A stretch of 64,000 nt of DNA from Cohnella panacarvi Gsoil 349. GTDB taxonomy: Bacteria > Bacillota > Bacilli > Paenibacillales > Paenibacillaceae. Each line of letters begins with the position of its first letter. The stretch's first letter is position 1. The stretch spans positions 4,166,735-4,230,734 of the forward strand of contig NZ_KI911563.1 of assembly GCF_000515335.1 (NCBI RefSeq). The letters run 5' to 3'. This document shows positions 1 to 8,958 of this stretch, in pieces. The notes below the pieces were generated by a model that saw nothing but the letters and a program-made list of their open reading frames with translations, had not been told where the DNA came from and searched no databases. Made by a program: the position numbers and the translations under genes.

Positions 1-898
1 CGTCGCGGAGTCCCGCGCCGCACACGACGAGGCTGGAGGCCGCCGCGTGCCTGATGATGCCGAGCAGGATCGCCAGGCCGGGCACGATGACATCGCCGCG
101 GTCCTTCGACAGGCCGGGAAGCTTTCTGCGCTTATCTACCGGAATAGCGGCTAGCTGGTTAAGTCTCGATGCCGCGTCTTCCGCTCGAAGCTCATAGCCG
201 TGAAGCAGATGGAACGGATAATCGGTCATCTTCTGTTGAAATTTCGCCAGCGCTCGCACGGTGCCTCCGAGGCCGATAATCGGCAATCCGGGATATTGGC
301 CGATCCAAGGCTCGCCGGTAAGTCGCTGCATGACGAACGACTGCATGTCCTCGAGAACGGCGGGAGGTACGGGATTCGAGCTTAAAGCGAATGTCGACGC
401 CAGGTTGACGCAGCCGAACGGGAAGGATACGGCGAACTTGACCTCCCGATCCAAGAGGAGGCTGATTTCCGTGCTCCCGCCGCCGATGTCGATAACGAAG
501 CCGTCTCCCGTTCCCATCGTGCAGAGCATCGCATGGCTGCCGATACGGGCTTCGTCCTCTCCGGACAACACTTCGATGGTAAGACCGGTCGCGTCCGACA
601 AGCGCCGGACGATACGTTCACGATTCGCTGACTGCCGGACGGCTGCCGTCGCGACGGTCCGAATGAAGCCCGTTCCGTGCATTTGGCATATTCGCCGATA
701 ATGCCGCAATACTTCCGTAAGCTCTTCGATCGCTTCGTCCGTCAGATTGCCTTCATCGTCCATGCGCTGGCTTAGCCGCGCTGCCCAGCGCCCTTGGTCG
801 ATGACCCTGTACGCGCCGTTGTCCGAGAGCTGATAGACGGCAAGCCGGACCGTATTCGAACCGATATCTATAATCCCCGTAATTCGATTTTTCGTCAT
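1..898 (-). CDS. Ppx/GppA-family phosphatase, C-terminus cut by window edge
   Basis: Exopolyphosphatase or guanosine pentaphosphate phosphatase that removes terminal phosphates from polyphosphate or pppGpp in the cytoplasm. 299 residues are visible; the gene runs off the left edge. Seen: the ASKHA phosphate-1 loop IIDIGSNTVRLAV at residues 9-21, the second glycine-rich loop VIDIGGGSTEISL at 135-147 and an IIGLGGTVRAL loop at about 207-217, in the order typical of the family. The ATG at 898 follows GAAGGAGA on the reverse strand with good spacing. It is divergent from citZ. Which of the two substrates is preferred cannot be told from sequence alone. Confidence 0.9.
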   Translation of the reverse strand, partial: MTKNRITGIIDIGSNTVRLAVYQLSDNGAYRVIDQGRWAARLSQRMDDEGNLTDEAIEELTEVLRHYRRICQMHGTGFIRTVATAAVRQSANRERIVRRLSDATGLTIEVLSGEDEARIGSHAMLCTMGTGDGFVIDIGGGSTEISLLLDREVKFAVSFPFGCVNLASTFALSSNPVPPAVLEDMQSFVMQRLTGEPWIGQYPGLPIIGLGGTVRALAKFQQKMTDYPFHLLHGYELRAEDAASRLNQLAAIPVDKRRKLPGLSKDRGDVIVPGLAILLGIIRHAAASSLVVCGAGLRD

Positions 899-935
899 GA
901 GGGTCTCCTTCGAAAGGGACGTGCATTTTCGAATT

Positions 936-963
936 ATTGTACCATCAGAGGCGGGATTGGCAA
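936..963 (-). promoter_or_regulatory. sigma-A-like promoter for the Ppx/GppA gene
   Basis: Reverse strand: TTGCCA (963-958), 16-bp spacer, then TACAAT (941-936) with an extended TGG just before it. The predicted start lies about 30 bases before the gene's ATG. No equally clear promoter was found for citZ on the other strand. Confidence 0.6.
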
Positions 964-1192
964 AAGAACCTTTATGGTGGCGATAAAACAATTCTATGTG
1001 ACGATCGGTTCCATTCGCCGTTGAAATCGATTATCATTAAAAAAGGTCAAAAAATGTGAAGGAATTCGCGATTTACGTGCATTATTGAGCGGTGAATCGT
1101 TCTCGCTCCCGCACAAGCGATCATGGGGCTGATCGGAAGGCGACGATGCTCATCCGGTCGACTTGCATTTTTTGGATAAAGGAGAGATGAAC

Positions 1193-2308
1193 ATGACGGC
1201 AACGAAAGGCTTGGAAGGGATTGTCGCGGCGGCATCGTCGATCAGCTCGATCATCGACGGCGTTCTGACCTATCGCGGCATTAACATCGATGAACTCGCG
1301 GAACAAGCTTCCTTCGAAGAAGTGGCATACTTGCTGTGGTACGGCAAATTGCCGACCAAGCAGCAACTGGACGGGCTCAAGGCGCAATTAAGCGAGCACG
1401 CGCAATTGCCTGCCGAAGTCATCGCCGGTTTGAAATTGTATCCGAAAGGAAGCAATTCCATGGCGGCGCTCAGAACAGCGGTGTCCAGTCTTGCCTTATA
1501 TGACGATGCGGCCAACGACATGAGCCGCGAAGCGAACCTGCTTAAAGCCATTAAACTTCAAGCGAAGCTCCCGACCGTCGTAGCGGCTTTCGCGCGCATT
1601 CGCGAAGGCAAAGAGCCGGTCGCTCCGAAGAAGGGAGTAGGCATCGCCCACAACTTCCTCTATATGCTGACCGGGGAAGAGCCGGCGGCCGTCGCTGTCG
1701 AAGCGATGGACAAAGCGCTCGTTCTTCACGCGGACCACGAGCTGAACGCTTCGACGTTCGCTTCCCGCGTAACCGTAGCTACGCTGTCCGATATTTATTC
1801 CGGCGTAACGTCCGCGATCGGGGCGCTTAAAGGCCCGCTGCATGGCGGCGCTAACGAAGCGGTTATGGTGATGCTTGACGATATCGGCTCCTTGGCTAAC
1901 GTCGAGCCGTACATTCAGAACAAGCTGAACAACAAAGAGAAAGTGATGGGCTTCGGTCACCGCGTCTACAAGAACGGCGACCCCCGCGCGAAGCATCTGA
2001 TGCAGATGTCCCGCCAGCTCGGCGAATTGAAAGGCGATATGACGCTGTACGAGATGTCGGTCAAGATCGAAGATCTCGTAACGGGTCAGAAAGGACTGAA
2101 GCCGAACGTCGATTTCTACTCGGCTTCCTGCTATACGATGCTGGGCATCCCGCGCGACCTGTTCACGCCGATCTTCGCGATCAGCCGCGTGTCCGGTTGG
2201 ACGGCGCACATCTTGGAGCAATACGAAGACAACCGTCTCATTCGCCCTCGCGCGGAATACGTAGGTCCGGTCGGACAGCACTACGTTCCGGTCGGCAAGC
2301 GCGGCTAA
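1193..2308 (+). CDS. citZ: Citrate synthase
   Basis: Condenses acetyl-CoA and oxaloacetate to citrate, the entry step of the TCA cycle. The 371-residue product has the usual length of Bacillus CitZ. Seen: the active-site histidine regions LVLHADHELNASTFASRV (about 185-202) and GPLHGGANEAV (about 221), and the FGHRVYKNGDPRA block with the third catalytic region. An in-frame ATG at 1187 and a further one at 1163 exist, but AAAGGAGAG at 1178-1186 is best spaced for 1193. It is followed by icd and mdh in the same direction, the conserved Bacilli order. Confidence 0.95.
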   Translation: MTATKGLEGIVAAASSISSIIDGVLTYRGINIDELAEQASFEEVAYLLWYGKLPTKQQLDGLKAQLSEHAQLPAEVIAGLKLYPKGSNSMAALRTAVSSLALYDDAANDMSREANLLKAIKLQAKLPTVVAAFARIREGKEPVAPKKGVGIAHNFLYMLTGEEPAAVAVEAMDKALVLHADHELNASTFASRVTVATLSDIYSGVTSAIGALKGPLHGGANEAVMVMLDDIGSLANVEPYIQNKLNNKEKVMGFGHRVYKNGDPRAKHLMQMSRQLGELKGDMTLYEMSVKIEDLVTGQKGLKPNVDFYSASCYTMLGIPRDLFTPIFAISRVSGWTAHILEQYEDNRLIRPRAEYVGPVGQHYVPVGKRG

Positions 2309-2323
2309 CGATCGATAGCTAGC

Positions 2324-2375
2324 ACCGGCGGGCTGCCCCTCCTTCAGCGTAACGAGGGCGGCGCGCCGGTTTCTT
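2324..2375 (+). terminator. imperfect hairpin between citZ and icd
   Basis: ACCGGCG (2324-2330) pairs with CGCCGGT (2364-2370), with an inner GC-rich arm and a CTC/GAG pairing, followed by TTCTT. The short T tract suggests an attenuator or a weak terminator rather than a full stop. Confidence 0.45.
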
Positions 2376-2446
2376 GCGACTATACTGGGGTTGCTTAAGG
2401 CGACCGAATACTTAACGATTCAAGAAACCCATTAGGAGGATTAAGC

Positions 2447-3739
2447 ATGAAACTCGAAAAATTCGCAGCACCCGCATCCGGCACGCCGATTACGGTTACG
2501 AACGGCGTTCTTAACGTACCTAACGATCCGATCATCCCGTTCATCGAAGGCGACGGCACGGGCCGCGACATCTGGAAAGCTTCCAAGCGCGTTCTTGACG
2601 CAGCGGTAGAGAAAGCTTACAAAGGCGAGAAAAAAATCGCTTGGTACGAAGTGTTCGCCGGCGAGAAAGCATACAATGCTTACGGCGAATGGCTGCCTAA
2701 CGATACGCTCGAAGCGATCCGCGAGCTGATCATCGCGATCAAAGGGCCTCTGACTACGCCGATCGGCGGCGGCATCCGTTCCTTGAACGTTGCGCTTCGC
2801 CAAGAGCTTGACCTTTACACTTGCTTGCGCCCTGTCCGTTATTTCGACGGCGTGCCTTCCCCGGTCAAACGTCCGGAGCTTGTAGACATGGTTATTTTCC
2901 GCGAAAACACGGAAGACATCTATGCGGGCATCGAGTACGAATCCGGCTCGGAAGCCGTTAAGAAACTGCTTGCGTTCCTGCAGAACGAAATGGGCGTCAA
3001 GAAGATCCGCTTCCCCGAAACGTCGGGTATCGGCATCAAGCCTGTTTCCTCCGAAGGCTCCAAACGCCTCGTTCGCGCGGCGATCGAATACGCGATCAAG
3101 CACAACCGCAAATCGGTTACGCTCGTTCACAAAGGCAACATCATGAAGTTCACGGAAGGCGCGTTCAAAAACTGGGGCTACGAAGTCGCAGAGAAAGAAT
3201 TCGCAGACCAAACGTTCACTTGGGGTCAATACGACGCCATCAAGGCGGAGAAAGGCGAAGAAGCGGCTAACGCGGCTCAGAAAGCGGCTCTTGACGCAGG
3301 CAAAATCCTGATCAAGGACGCGATCGCGGACATCGCGCTGCAACAAGTATTGACTCGTCCAACCGACTTCGACGTTATCGCTACGCTTAACCTGAACGGC
3401 GACTACCTGTCCGACGCGCTTGCTGCGCAAGTCGGAGGCATCGGTATCGCGCCGGGAGCTAACATCAACTACGCTACGGGCCATGCGATCTTCGAAGCTA
3501 CGCACGGCACGGCACCTAAATACGCGGACAAAGACGTCGTGAATCCAGGTTCCGTTATTCTGTCCGGCGTTATGATGCTCGAGCACCTCGGATGGTTGGA
3601 AGCTGCCGACCTCATCTATAAGGGCCTGGAAAAATCGATCAATCAGAAAGTCGTGACTTACGACTTCGCTCGTTTGATGGAAGGCGCTACGGAAGTGAAG
3701 TGCTCGGCGTTCGCTGATAAAGTTATCTCTAACATGTAA
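2447..3739 (+). CDS. icd: NADP-dependent isocitrate dehydrogenase
   Basis: Oxidatively decarboxylates isocitrate to 2-oxoglutarate with NADP. 430 residues, close to the 420-ish usual size. Seen: the isocitrate-binding [18 protein letters not shown] region (about residues 106-123) with the serine that is a phosphorylation site in the E. coli enzyme, the [16 protein letters not shown] signature (about 148-163), and the C-terminal [13 protein letters not shown] cofactor region. ATG at 2447 follows TAGGAGG. It lies 138 bp after citZ. The codon choice is strongly biased, as expected for a highly expressed gene. Confidence 0.95.
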   Translation: MKLEKFAAPASGTPITVTNGVLNVPNDPIIPFIEGDGTGRDIWKASKRVLDAAVEKAYKGEKKIAWYEVFAGEKAYNAYGEWLPNDTLEAIRELIIAIKGPLTTPIGGGIRSLNVALRQELDLYTCLRPVRYFDGVPSPVKRPELVDMVIFRENTEDIYAGIEYESGSEAVKKLLAFLQNEMGVKKIRFPETSGIGIKPVSSEGSKRLVRAAIEYAIKHNRKSVTLVHKGNIMKFTEGAFKNWGYEVAEKEFADQTFTWGQYDAIKAEKGEEAANAAQKAALDAGKILIKDAIADIALQQVLTRPTDFDVIATLNLNGDYLSDALAAQVGGIGIAPGANINYATGHAIFEATHGTAPKYADKDVVNPGSVILSGVMMLEHLGWLEAADLIYKGLEKSINQKVVTYDFARLMEGATEVKCSAFADKVISNM

Positions 3740-3743
3740 GGTG

Positions 3744-3840
3744 GTTAGGGGGACACCCCCTAACGACCCCCGTTGGCGCCCATCCCCCTAAATCCCCCTT
3801 CCCCGGAAGGGGGACCCCAGAGGGCTTGCCAGCCCTCTGG
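3744..3840. repeat. cluster of three perfect hairpins downstream of icd
   Basis: Three separate perfect inverted repeats follow each other: GTTAGGGGG/CCCCCTAAC at 3744-3764 (loop ACA), CCCCCTTCC/GGAAGGGGG at 3794-3813 (loop CC) and CCAGAGGGCT/AGCCCTCTGG at 3817-3840 (loop TGCC). The run-together G and C tracts are unlike the flanking genes. This looks like a dispersed extragenic element; only a genome comparison would show whether it recurs. Confidence 0.6.
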
Positions 3841-3974
3841 ACTCCCGCCCGTAGTTCCTCGCAGGATCGATGGTGCGGTGTAGGGGCGGGTGGCTGGTGC
3901 GGGGCTCGCGTTTTCGCTCTTGGGCCGATGGTTGATCGGCCCAAAGCGAAAAAGCTTGAGTGCGCGGAACTACC

Positions 3975-4124
3975 GCCTTGCTGCGCGGCGTTTGCTTGTC
4001 GCTGACGCGACTCGCGTGAAGGGCATTGCGCCTTGCTGCGCGGCGTTTGCTTGTCGCTGGCGCGACTCGCTTGAAGAGCATTGCGCCTACTGCGTGGCGC
4101 GTCCTCGTCGCTGACGCGACTCGG
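3975..4124. repeat. 55-bp tandem repeat, about 2.7 copies
   Basis: GCCTTGCTGCGCGGCG starts at 3975 and again at 4030; a diverged third copy starts at 4085, all exactly 55 bp apart. Each unit carries GTCGCTGACGCGACT-like palindromic cores. No gene is supported in 3740-4394; open frames across it are a by-product of the repeat and its GC content. Confidence 0.7.
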
Positions 4125-4147
4125 AGAATAACTTCATAGTGGTTTAC

Positions 4148-4197
4148 ATCGCCGCCTATTCCTGCAAGCATGCAGTTAATGGGCGGCGATTTTGTTT
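4148..4197 (+). terminator. terminator-like hairpin upstream of mdh
   Basis: ATCGCCGCC (4148-4156) pairs with GGCGGCGAT (4182-4190), followed by TTTTGTTT. An inner CTGC/GCAG arm sits in the loop. It probably ends icd transcription well downstream of the stop codon. Confidence 0.6.
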
Positions 4198-4272
4198 AGA
4201 GGGTCGCAATACCTGCGAAAGTGCGGTTCATTTGCTTGGTTAGGCGGTTTGGCGGCGATTTCGGTGATAAAG

Positions 4273-4288
4273 CCTGCACATGTGCAGG
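4273..4288. promoter_or_regulatory. 16-bp perfect palindrome in the mdh leader
   Basis: CCTGCACATGTGCAGG is self-complementary over all 16 bases and lies about 105 bp before the mdh start. It could be an operator; no regulator is assigned. Confidence 0.3.
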
Positions 4289-4394
4289 TTTGGGATCTCG
4301 TTCAAGTTCGACGGTTGAGAGAAGTGTAGTTATGCAGTCTCGCAGTTGGGGATACTACCGCTTTGAGGCGGATATAGCCAAGGAGGTTATGGAG

Positions 4395-5339
4395 ATGGCG
4401 ATTAAACGTGCGAAGATTACGGTGGTAGGCGCGGGATTTACGGGGGCGACTACGGCGCTGATGCTGGCGCAGAAAGAGCTTGGGGATGTCGTGTTATTGG
4501 ACATTCCGCAGTTGGAGAATCCGACGAAGGGGAAGGCGCTCGACATGCTCGAGTCAACGCCCGTGCAGGGAGTGGATGCCCGCATCGTCGGGACGGCCGA
4601 TTATGCGGATTCGGCTGATTCCGACGTCGTGATTATTACGGCGGGTATTGCGCGCAAACCCGGAATGAGCCGCGACGATCTCGTGAACACGAACGCGGGG
4701 ATCGTGAAATCGGTGTGCGAGAACGTGCGGGCGACGAGCCCGAACGCGTATGTCATCATTCTCTCTAACCCGGTCGACGCGATGACTTACGTGGCGAATA
4801 AAGCGCTCGGTTTCCCGAAAAACCGCGTAATCGGCCAATCCGGCGTCCTGGACACGGCTCGCTATAATACGTTCCTGGCGCAAGCGCTCAACGTGTCCGT
4901 GGAAGATGTTCGCGGCGTCGTGCTCGGCGGACACGGAGACGATATGGTACCGCTCGTGCGCTACACGACGATCGGCGGGATTCCCGTCGAGAAGTTGCTT
5001 CCGAGGGAGCAGATCGACGCGATCGTTGCCCGTACGCGCGTCGGCGGAGGCGAAATCGTCAGCCTTCTCGGCAACGGCAGCGCGTATTACGCGCCTGCGG
5101 CGTCGATCGTCCAGATGACGGAAGCGATTCTGAAGGACAAGAAACGGATCCTTCCGGTTATCGCGCTGCTTCAAGGGGAATACGGCTACGATAATCTATT
5201 CATCGGTGTGTTGGCGGTGCTCGGGGGCGACGGGATCGAGAAAATCATCGAGATCGATCTGACCGACGAGGAGAAAGCGGCACTCGAGAAATCCGCGCAA
5301 TCGGTGCGCAATGTCATCAAGATCGTCGAGAACGCGTAA
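4395..5339 (+). CDS. mdh: Malate dehydrogenase (NAD)
   Basis: Oxidises malate to oxaloacetate, closing the TCA cycle started by citZ. 314 residues, the usual size of the LDH-like bacterial MDH. Seen: the Rossmann loop [16 protein letters not shown] at about 9-24, the [14 protein letters not shown] region, the catalytic histidine block [13 protein letters not shown] at about 174-186, and [17 protein letters not shown] at 4380-4386 has the right spacing for the ATG at 4395; the in-frame ATG at 4389 is too close and a longer upstream reading has no ribosome site. It is separated from icd by a repeat-rich 655-bp gap. Confidence 0.95.
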   Translation: MAIKRAKITVVGAGFTGATTALMLAQKELGDVVLLDIPQLENPTKGKALDMLESTPVQGVDARIVGTADYADSADSDVVIITAGIARKPGMSRDDLVNTNAGIVKSVCENVRATSPNAYVIILSNPVDAMTYVANKALGFPKNRVIGQSGVLDTARYNTFLAQALNVSVEDVRGVVLGGHGDDMVPLVRYTTIGGIPVEKLLPREQIDAIVARTRVGGGEIVSLLGNGSAYYAPAASIVQMTEAILKDKKRILPVIALLQGEYGYDNLFIGVLAVLGGDGIEKIIEIDLTDEEKAALEKSAQSVRNVIKIVENA

Positions 5340-5383
5340 GGCGATCGTCAAGTGAGCATATAGCTATCGGAAAGTATCGCCCC

Positions 5384-5424
5384 ATGCGGCTCGTATTCGT
5401 CGGAATACGGGCTGCATTTTTTTA
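5384..5424 (+). terminator. Rho-independent terminator after mdh
   Basis: ATGCGGC and CGTATTC arms (5384 on) pair with GAATACG and GCTGCAT (to 5416), followed by seven T. Confidence 0.85.
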
Positions 5425-5585
5425 TGCAAATGCAGGAAACGTCCGAGACGTTAGAACTAATTTGAGTTAAACGAACCAGTAAAATGGTATTATTTATTAA
5501 AAATAATTAAATTTTATGCAATATGATGTCGATATGTCAATTGTACTTCGAATCTATTATCGATCGAATTGGAGTGAATTAAAGG

Positions 5586-7040
5586 ATGAACTTCGTAATG
5601 CGCAACAAAGCAGGGAACTTCGTCAAGCTTGCATTGGCTTTCGCCATTGGGGCAGGCGCATGTATCTGGAACGTCGGCGGGTTGAATAAGGCTGCCGCTG
5701 CCGATCCGGAAGTTAGATTCGTAGCGGCTGCCAATGAACATTCGTTGGCCTATAGGGACGGTAAGCTTTTCGTCTGGGGAGACAGTTATTACGGCCAACT
5801 GGGGACCGGTGATCAGAGGAGCATTGTTGCGACTACGACGATTGATTTGAGCGCCGTTAAGTCCGTTAAATCCGTCTCGACCTCGCCTTTCTTTACGATC
5901 ATCGTCAACGAAGACGGCCAATTATGGGAGATGGGCAATAACAGAACAGGCCAGCTAGGCAAATCTACGGAGATGGCTACCGTGTGGTATTCTCCGGCTC
6001 TTAACTTAAATTTCGACGGCATTAAAGTTAAACAAGCCGCGGCGGGCGTAGATCACGCGCTGGCGCTTTCGGAAGCAGGCAAAGTTTATATTTGGGGGAA
6101 CGACACGTCTAAACTAACCACTTGGAGGGACATGCACATTCCGCGGGAAGTCGTCATGCCGAGAGGCGTTACGGTGAAGTCAGTTGCAACGGGTTGGAAT
6201 ACATCCTATGCCATTGCCACGAACGGCGATTTGTACGCATGGGGTCTGAACAATGCGTTCCTGAACAGCCAATCGCCCGACGGGTCGCCTAACTGGTTGT
6301 CTAAGCCGACGAAAGTGGGCGGGATTGCCAAGGTCAAACAAGTCGTATCGGCGCAATTTCATTCGGCGGCGTTGACGGATGACGGCTCCGTCTATCAATG
6401 GGGCGTGAATTCTTGCAACAACGAATATGTATACGACAAAACGCCGAAAAAAGTCGTTTTTCCGAATAACGTCAAGCTGAAATCGGTGGCAGTCGGCAAT
6501 AAACATTCACTGGCTATAGACACGGAAGGCCGGTTATATGCGTGGGGCAGTTATGAAGCCAACGTATACGGCCAATGTTCTTTAACGCCGGTTCTTCTGA
6601 CTACGCTGAATAACGTGATCGACATTGCGGGAGGTTACGGGCATACGATCGCGATGAAGGCGGACGGCTCGTTGTGGGGATGGGGTTACAACGTGCATAG
6701 AGAAGTCGGAGACGGGTCGAACACGATGCGGTATAATCCGGTCCTAGTCCATGATGGTCCGCCGGTTAAGCCGACGGGTTTAACCCTCAAATACAGTTCC
6801 GAGGGGGTAACCGTAAAATGGAATCCGGTTAACACCGGCGCGCTGTATAGAGTCCTATGGAAACGCACGGATGCGGATGACTACTTCCAGGCGGAGACTA
6901 GCGGTACGACGCTCACGTTAGCGAAGAGTTACTTTGATGTAGATAAAAACTACGAGTTCCGTGTAATGGTAGCCGATGACGGTGAATCGCTTCAATCGGA
7001 AAAGTCGACGCCGTTCTTCGGCATACCGAATCGATCTTAG
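5586..7040 (+). CDS. Secreted RCC1-repeat protein with C-terminal fibronectin-III-like domain
   Basis: 484 residues. An N-terminal signal peptide (hydrophobic LALAFAIGAGACIW, then AAAAD cleavage region about residue 38) precedes a chain of RCC1 blades of the pattern HSLAYRDGKLFVWGDSYYGQLG, HALALSEAGKVYIWGND, SYAIATNGDLYAWGLNN, HSLAIDTEGRLYAWGSY and HTIAMKADGSLWGWGYN, then a beta-rich tail PTGLTLKYSSEGVTVKWNP resembling fibronectin III. RCC1 repeats form a beta-propeller used for protein binding. A paralogue lies at 16480-18000. Both sit as single genes with their own terminators. The binding partner is unknown. Start ATG follows TTGGAG. Confidence 0.8.
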   Translation: MNFVMRNKAGNFVKLALAFAIGAGACIWNVGGLNKAAAADPEVRFVAAANEHSLAYRDGKLFVWGDSYYGQLGTGDQRSIVATTTIDLSAVKSVKSVSTSPFFTIIVNEDGQLWEMGNNRTGQLGKSTEMATVWYSPALNLNFDGIKVKQAAAGVDHALALSEAGKVYIWGNDTSKLTTWRDMHIPREVVMPRGVTVKSVATGWNTSYAIATNGDLYAWGLNNAFLNSQSPDGSPNWLSKPTKVGGIAKVKQVVSAQFHSAALTDDGSVYQWGVNSCNNEYVYDKTPKKVVFPNNVKLKSVAVGNKHSLAIDTEGRLYAWGSYEANVYGQCSLTPVLLTTLNNVIDIAGGYGHTIAMKADGSLWGWGYNVHREVGDGSNTMRYNPVLVHDGPPVKPTGLTLKYSSEGVTVKWNPVNTGALYRVLWKRTDADDYFQAETSGTTLTLAKSYFDVDKNYEFRVMVADDGESLQSEKSTPFFGIPNRS

Positions 7041-7077
7041 CCGTAATCGATATTGAACTGCAAGCCTGTGCGCCAAG

Positions 7078-7120
7078 AGCATGTCCAGTAGAGGGGTCTT
7101 CGTCTACGGGCGTGCTTTTT
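7078..7120 (+). terminator. Rho-independent terminator after RCC1 gene
   Basis: AGCATGTCC (7078-7086) pairs with GGGCGTGCT (7108-7116); an inner GTAGA/TCTAC arm and a TTTTT tail follow. Confidence 0.75.
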
Positions 7121-7214
7121 GCTTTTGAAATTAGCTTGCCTTGCGGTTTTGTTCGTCCTGATAATCGTGTATACTAAGCTTGTCTTTGTCTACTACCAAA
7201 TGGAGGGATTCATC

Positions 7215-7646
7215 ATGTACGAAACAATGCTGTTCCTGCATATCGTAGGCGCCGTGGGCATGGGCATTTACGCGGTGCTGCCGTTCATCGTCGGGAAGTT
7301 CAAGCAATTATCGGGAGCCGCTCAGGAAGGGCTCGCAAGCGGACTTGTCGCGGCAGGCCGCATCGGTCAATATGCGCTCGTGATTCAGCTTCTCACCGGA
7401 GGGTATTTGGTTTCGAACGGCGGCGGCGAATACGCCGTTTCATGGATGATCTTGGTCGTGGTGGTGTTCTTGGCGCTAGGCGCGTTGTCGGGCATCGTTC
7501 AAGGACCGCTCAAGAAAATCGTATCGGCGGCGGCGAACGCGCAGAACGCGAGCGCTTCGATTACGAAAGTTCAGACGATCAGCGCGATCATTTTTATTCT
7601 TTTCCTCGTCGTGATTTGGTTGATGACGAATCCTTGGTTCAAATAA
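7215..7646 (+). CDS. Small four-helix integral membrane protein
   Basis: 143 residues of unknown function. Four hydrophobic segments can be seen: MLFLHIVGAVGMGIYAVLPF (about 5-24), a second around GRIGQYALVIQLLTGGYLV, a third VSWMILVVVVFLALGALSGI, and a last SAIIFILFLVVIWLM. The arrangement resembles small DUF2269-like membrane proteins, but I do not assign a family. TGGAGGG at 7201-7207 supports the ATG at 7215; a longer TTG-initiated reading from 7119 would start in the terminator and is rejected. Confidence 0.7.
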   Translation: MYETMLFLHIVGAVGMGIYAVLPFIVGKFKQLSGAAQEGLASGLVAAGRIGQYALVIQLLTGGYLVSNGGGEYAVSWMILVVVVFLALGALSGIVQGPLKKIVSAAANAQNASASITKVQTISAIIFILFLVVIWLMTNPWFK

Positions 7647-7662
7647 ACAAGGTCGGCTTGAT

Positions 7663-7696
7663 CCCCGTTCGCCCAGCGCGAGCGGGGCTTTTGCTT
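7663..7696 (+). terminator. Rho-independent terminator
   Basis: CCCCGTTCG (7663-7671) pairs with CGAGCGGGG (7679-7687), one G-T pair, followed by CTTTTGCTT. It ends the small membrane protein gene just before the MFS promoter. Confidence 0.75.
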
Positions 7697-7720
7697 AATT
7701 CTAGACAAATATCACTATGC

Positions 7721-7733
7721 TATAATGCACGTA
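7721..7733 (+). promoter_or_regulatory. Extended -10 promoter abutting the MFS start codon
   Basis: TGC-TATAAT (TATAAT at 7721-7726) is a near-perfect extended -10 element. Transcription should begin at about 7733, exactly the A of the MFS ATG. No Shine-Dalgarno sequence is present, so the transcript looks leaderless. The -35 region is weak. Confidence 0.6.
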
Positions 7734-8938
7734 TGACAAACCAACTTACCGCATACATGAGACGTTATGACGCAGGGGTTTGGATCAGGGTGCTCGGGAC
7801 GGCTTTATCGACGATAACCGGGTTCATGATTCGGCCCTTTTTGGTTTTATATTTGTTCGACCGATTGGAAGGCTCGATCATGCTGCCGATGCTGGTCGTT
7901 GCGCTGCAACCGCTGTTCGGCATGGTCGTAAGCTGGACGGGAGGAGGACTAAGCGACCGGTACGGGCGCAAGCCGCTGATGTTCGTTGCCTTAATGCTTC
8001 AGATGGTAAGCATGATCGGGTACGTATTTTCGGACGAAGTATGGCATTATGCGTTATTTTCGGTTATCAATGGGATCGGTTCGGCTCTGTTCATGCCCGC
8101 TGCCAACGCGCAAATTACGGACATGGTGCCGGAGGAAAAACGCGCGGAAGTGTTCGCTCTCATGCATACGGCATTTAACGTCGGCGCGGCCGTCGGTCCG
8201 GCGATCGGACTGTTCATGTTCAAGTGGAACGCCTCCGCGGTATTCCTGATCTCGGCCGGCATGTTCCTGTTCTACGCGCTGCTCGTGACGATTAAGCTGA
8301 AGGAAACGGCGCCGCTGCTCGTCGGCGGCGATCGGTCGCCGCAACGGACGAGGCCGAGCGTCACGTTCAGATGGGCCGTACATAAGCCGCTTATTCTATT
8401 AACGGTGCTCGGATTGCCGATCGGGATGCTGTACGCCCAGGTTGAGACGACGCTGCCGTTACACCTTCAAACGTCGTTCGAACATTATAAGACGGTGTTC
8501 GCGGCCATGCTCAGCTTTAACGGAATCGCGGTCATTCTGCTGCAAATTTGGATCGCCCGCAGGACGGAGTCGATGGCGTCGCATCTCGTCATCGGAGCTT
8601 CGTATTCTTTGCTCGCAATCGTCGCGATCGGCTACGGCTATTCGGAAGTCGTCTGGCTGCTCTTTTTGTCGGAGTTTATTTTCACGATCGGGGAAATGCT
8701 GTACGGTCCGCACTATCAGAAGGCGATCTCGATCATGGCTCCGCCAGAGGAGCGCGGGTTTTATTTCTCCGTCAACGGGGCGAGCGTACTGCTAGCCAAA
8801 GGAATCGGACCGCTGCTCGGAGGTTGGGTGCTCACCGCGACGAACGGAGAAACGCTGTTCACCGTGCTTGCGGTCGCCTTGTTGGCTGCCGGCGCGATGC
8901 AATATCGGGTCGTAAGGCGAATCATGTCCAGAACGTAA
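7733..8938 (+). CDS. Major facilitator superfamily exporter
   Basis: 401 residues, about 12 membrane helices, in the size range of 12-TM drug/metabolite exporters. Seen: the MFS motif A loop GGLSDRYGRKPLM between helices 2 and 3 (about residues 70-82), VGPAIGLFMF in helix 5 (motif C-like) and a central cytoplasmic loop around KLKETAPLLVGGDRSPQRTR. Start chosen as ATG 7733 because TATAAT lies only seven bases before it; upstream in-frame sequence belongs to the previous gene's terminator. It is followed after 20 bp by glycerate kinase, so both are probably one transcript. Substrate unknown. Confidence 0.85.
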   Translation: MTNQLTAYMRRYDAGVWIRVLGTALSTITGFMIRPFLVLYLFDRLEGSIMLPMLVVALQPLFGMVVSWTGGGLSDRYGRKPLMFVALMLQMVSMIGYVFSDEVWHYALFSVINGIGSALFMPAANAQITDMVPEEKRAEVFALMHTAFNVGAAVGPAIGLFMFKWNASAVFLISAGMFLFYALLVTIKLKETAPLLVGGDRSPQRTRPSVTFRWAVHKPLILLTVLGLPIGMLYAQVETTLPLHLQTSFEHYKTVFAAMLSFNGIAVILLQIWIARRTESMASHLVIGASYSLLAIVAIGYGYSEVVWLLFLSEFIFTIGEMLYGPHYQKAISIMAPPEERGFYFSVNGASVLLAKGIGPLLGGWVLTATNGETLFTVLAVALLAAGAMQYRVVRRIMSRT

Positions 8939-8958
8939 CTTATTCGGAGGGATATTGC

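Noticed and set aside
3788..4171. Reverse and forward frames in the icd-mdh gap
   Set aside because: They lie in hairpin clusters and the 55-bp tandem repeat, without conserved residues or ribosome sites.
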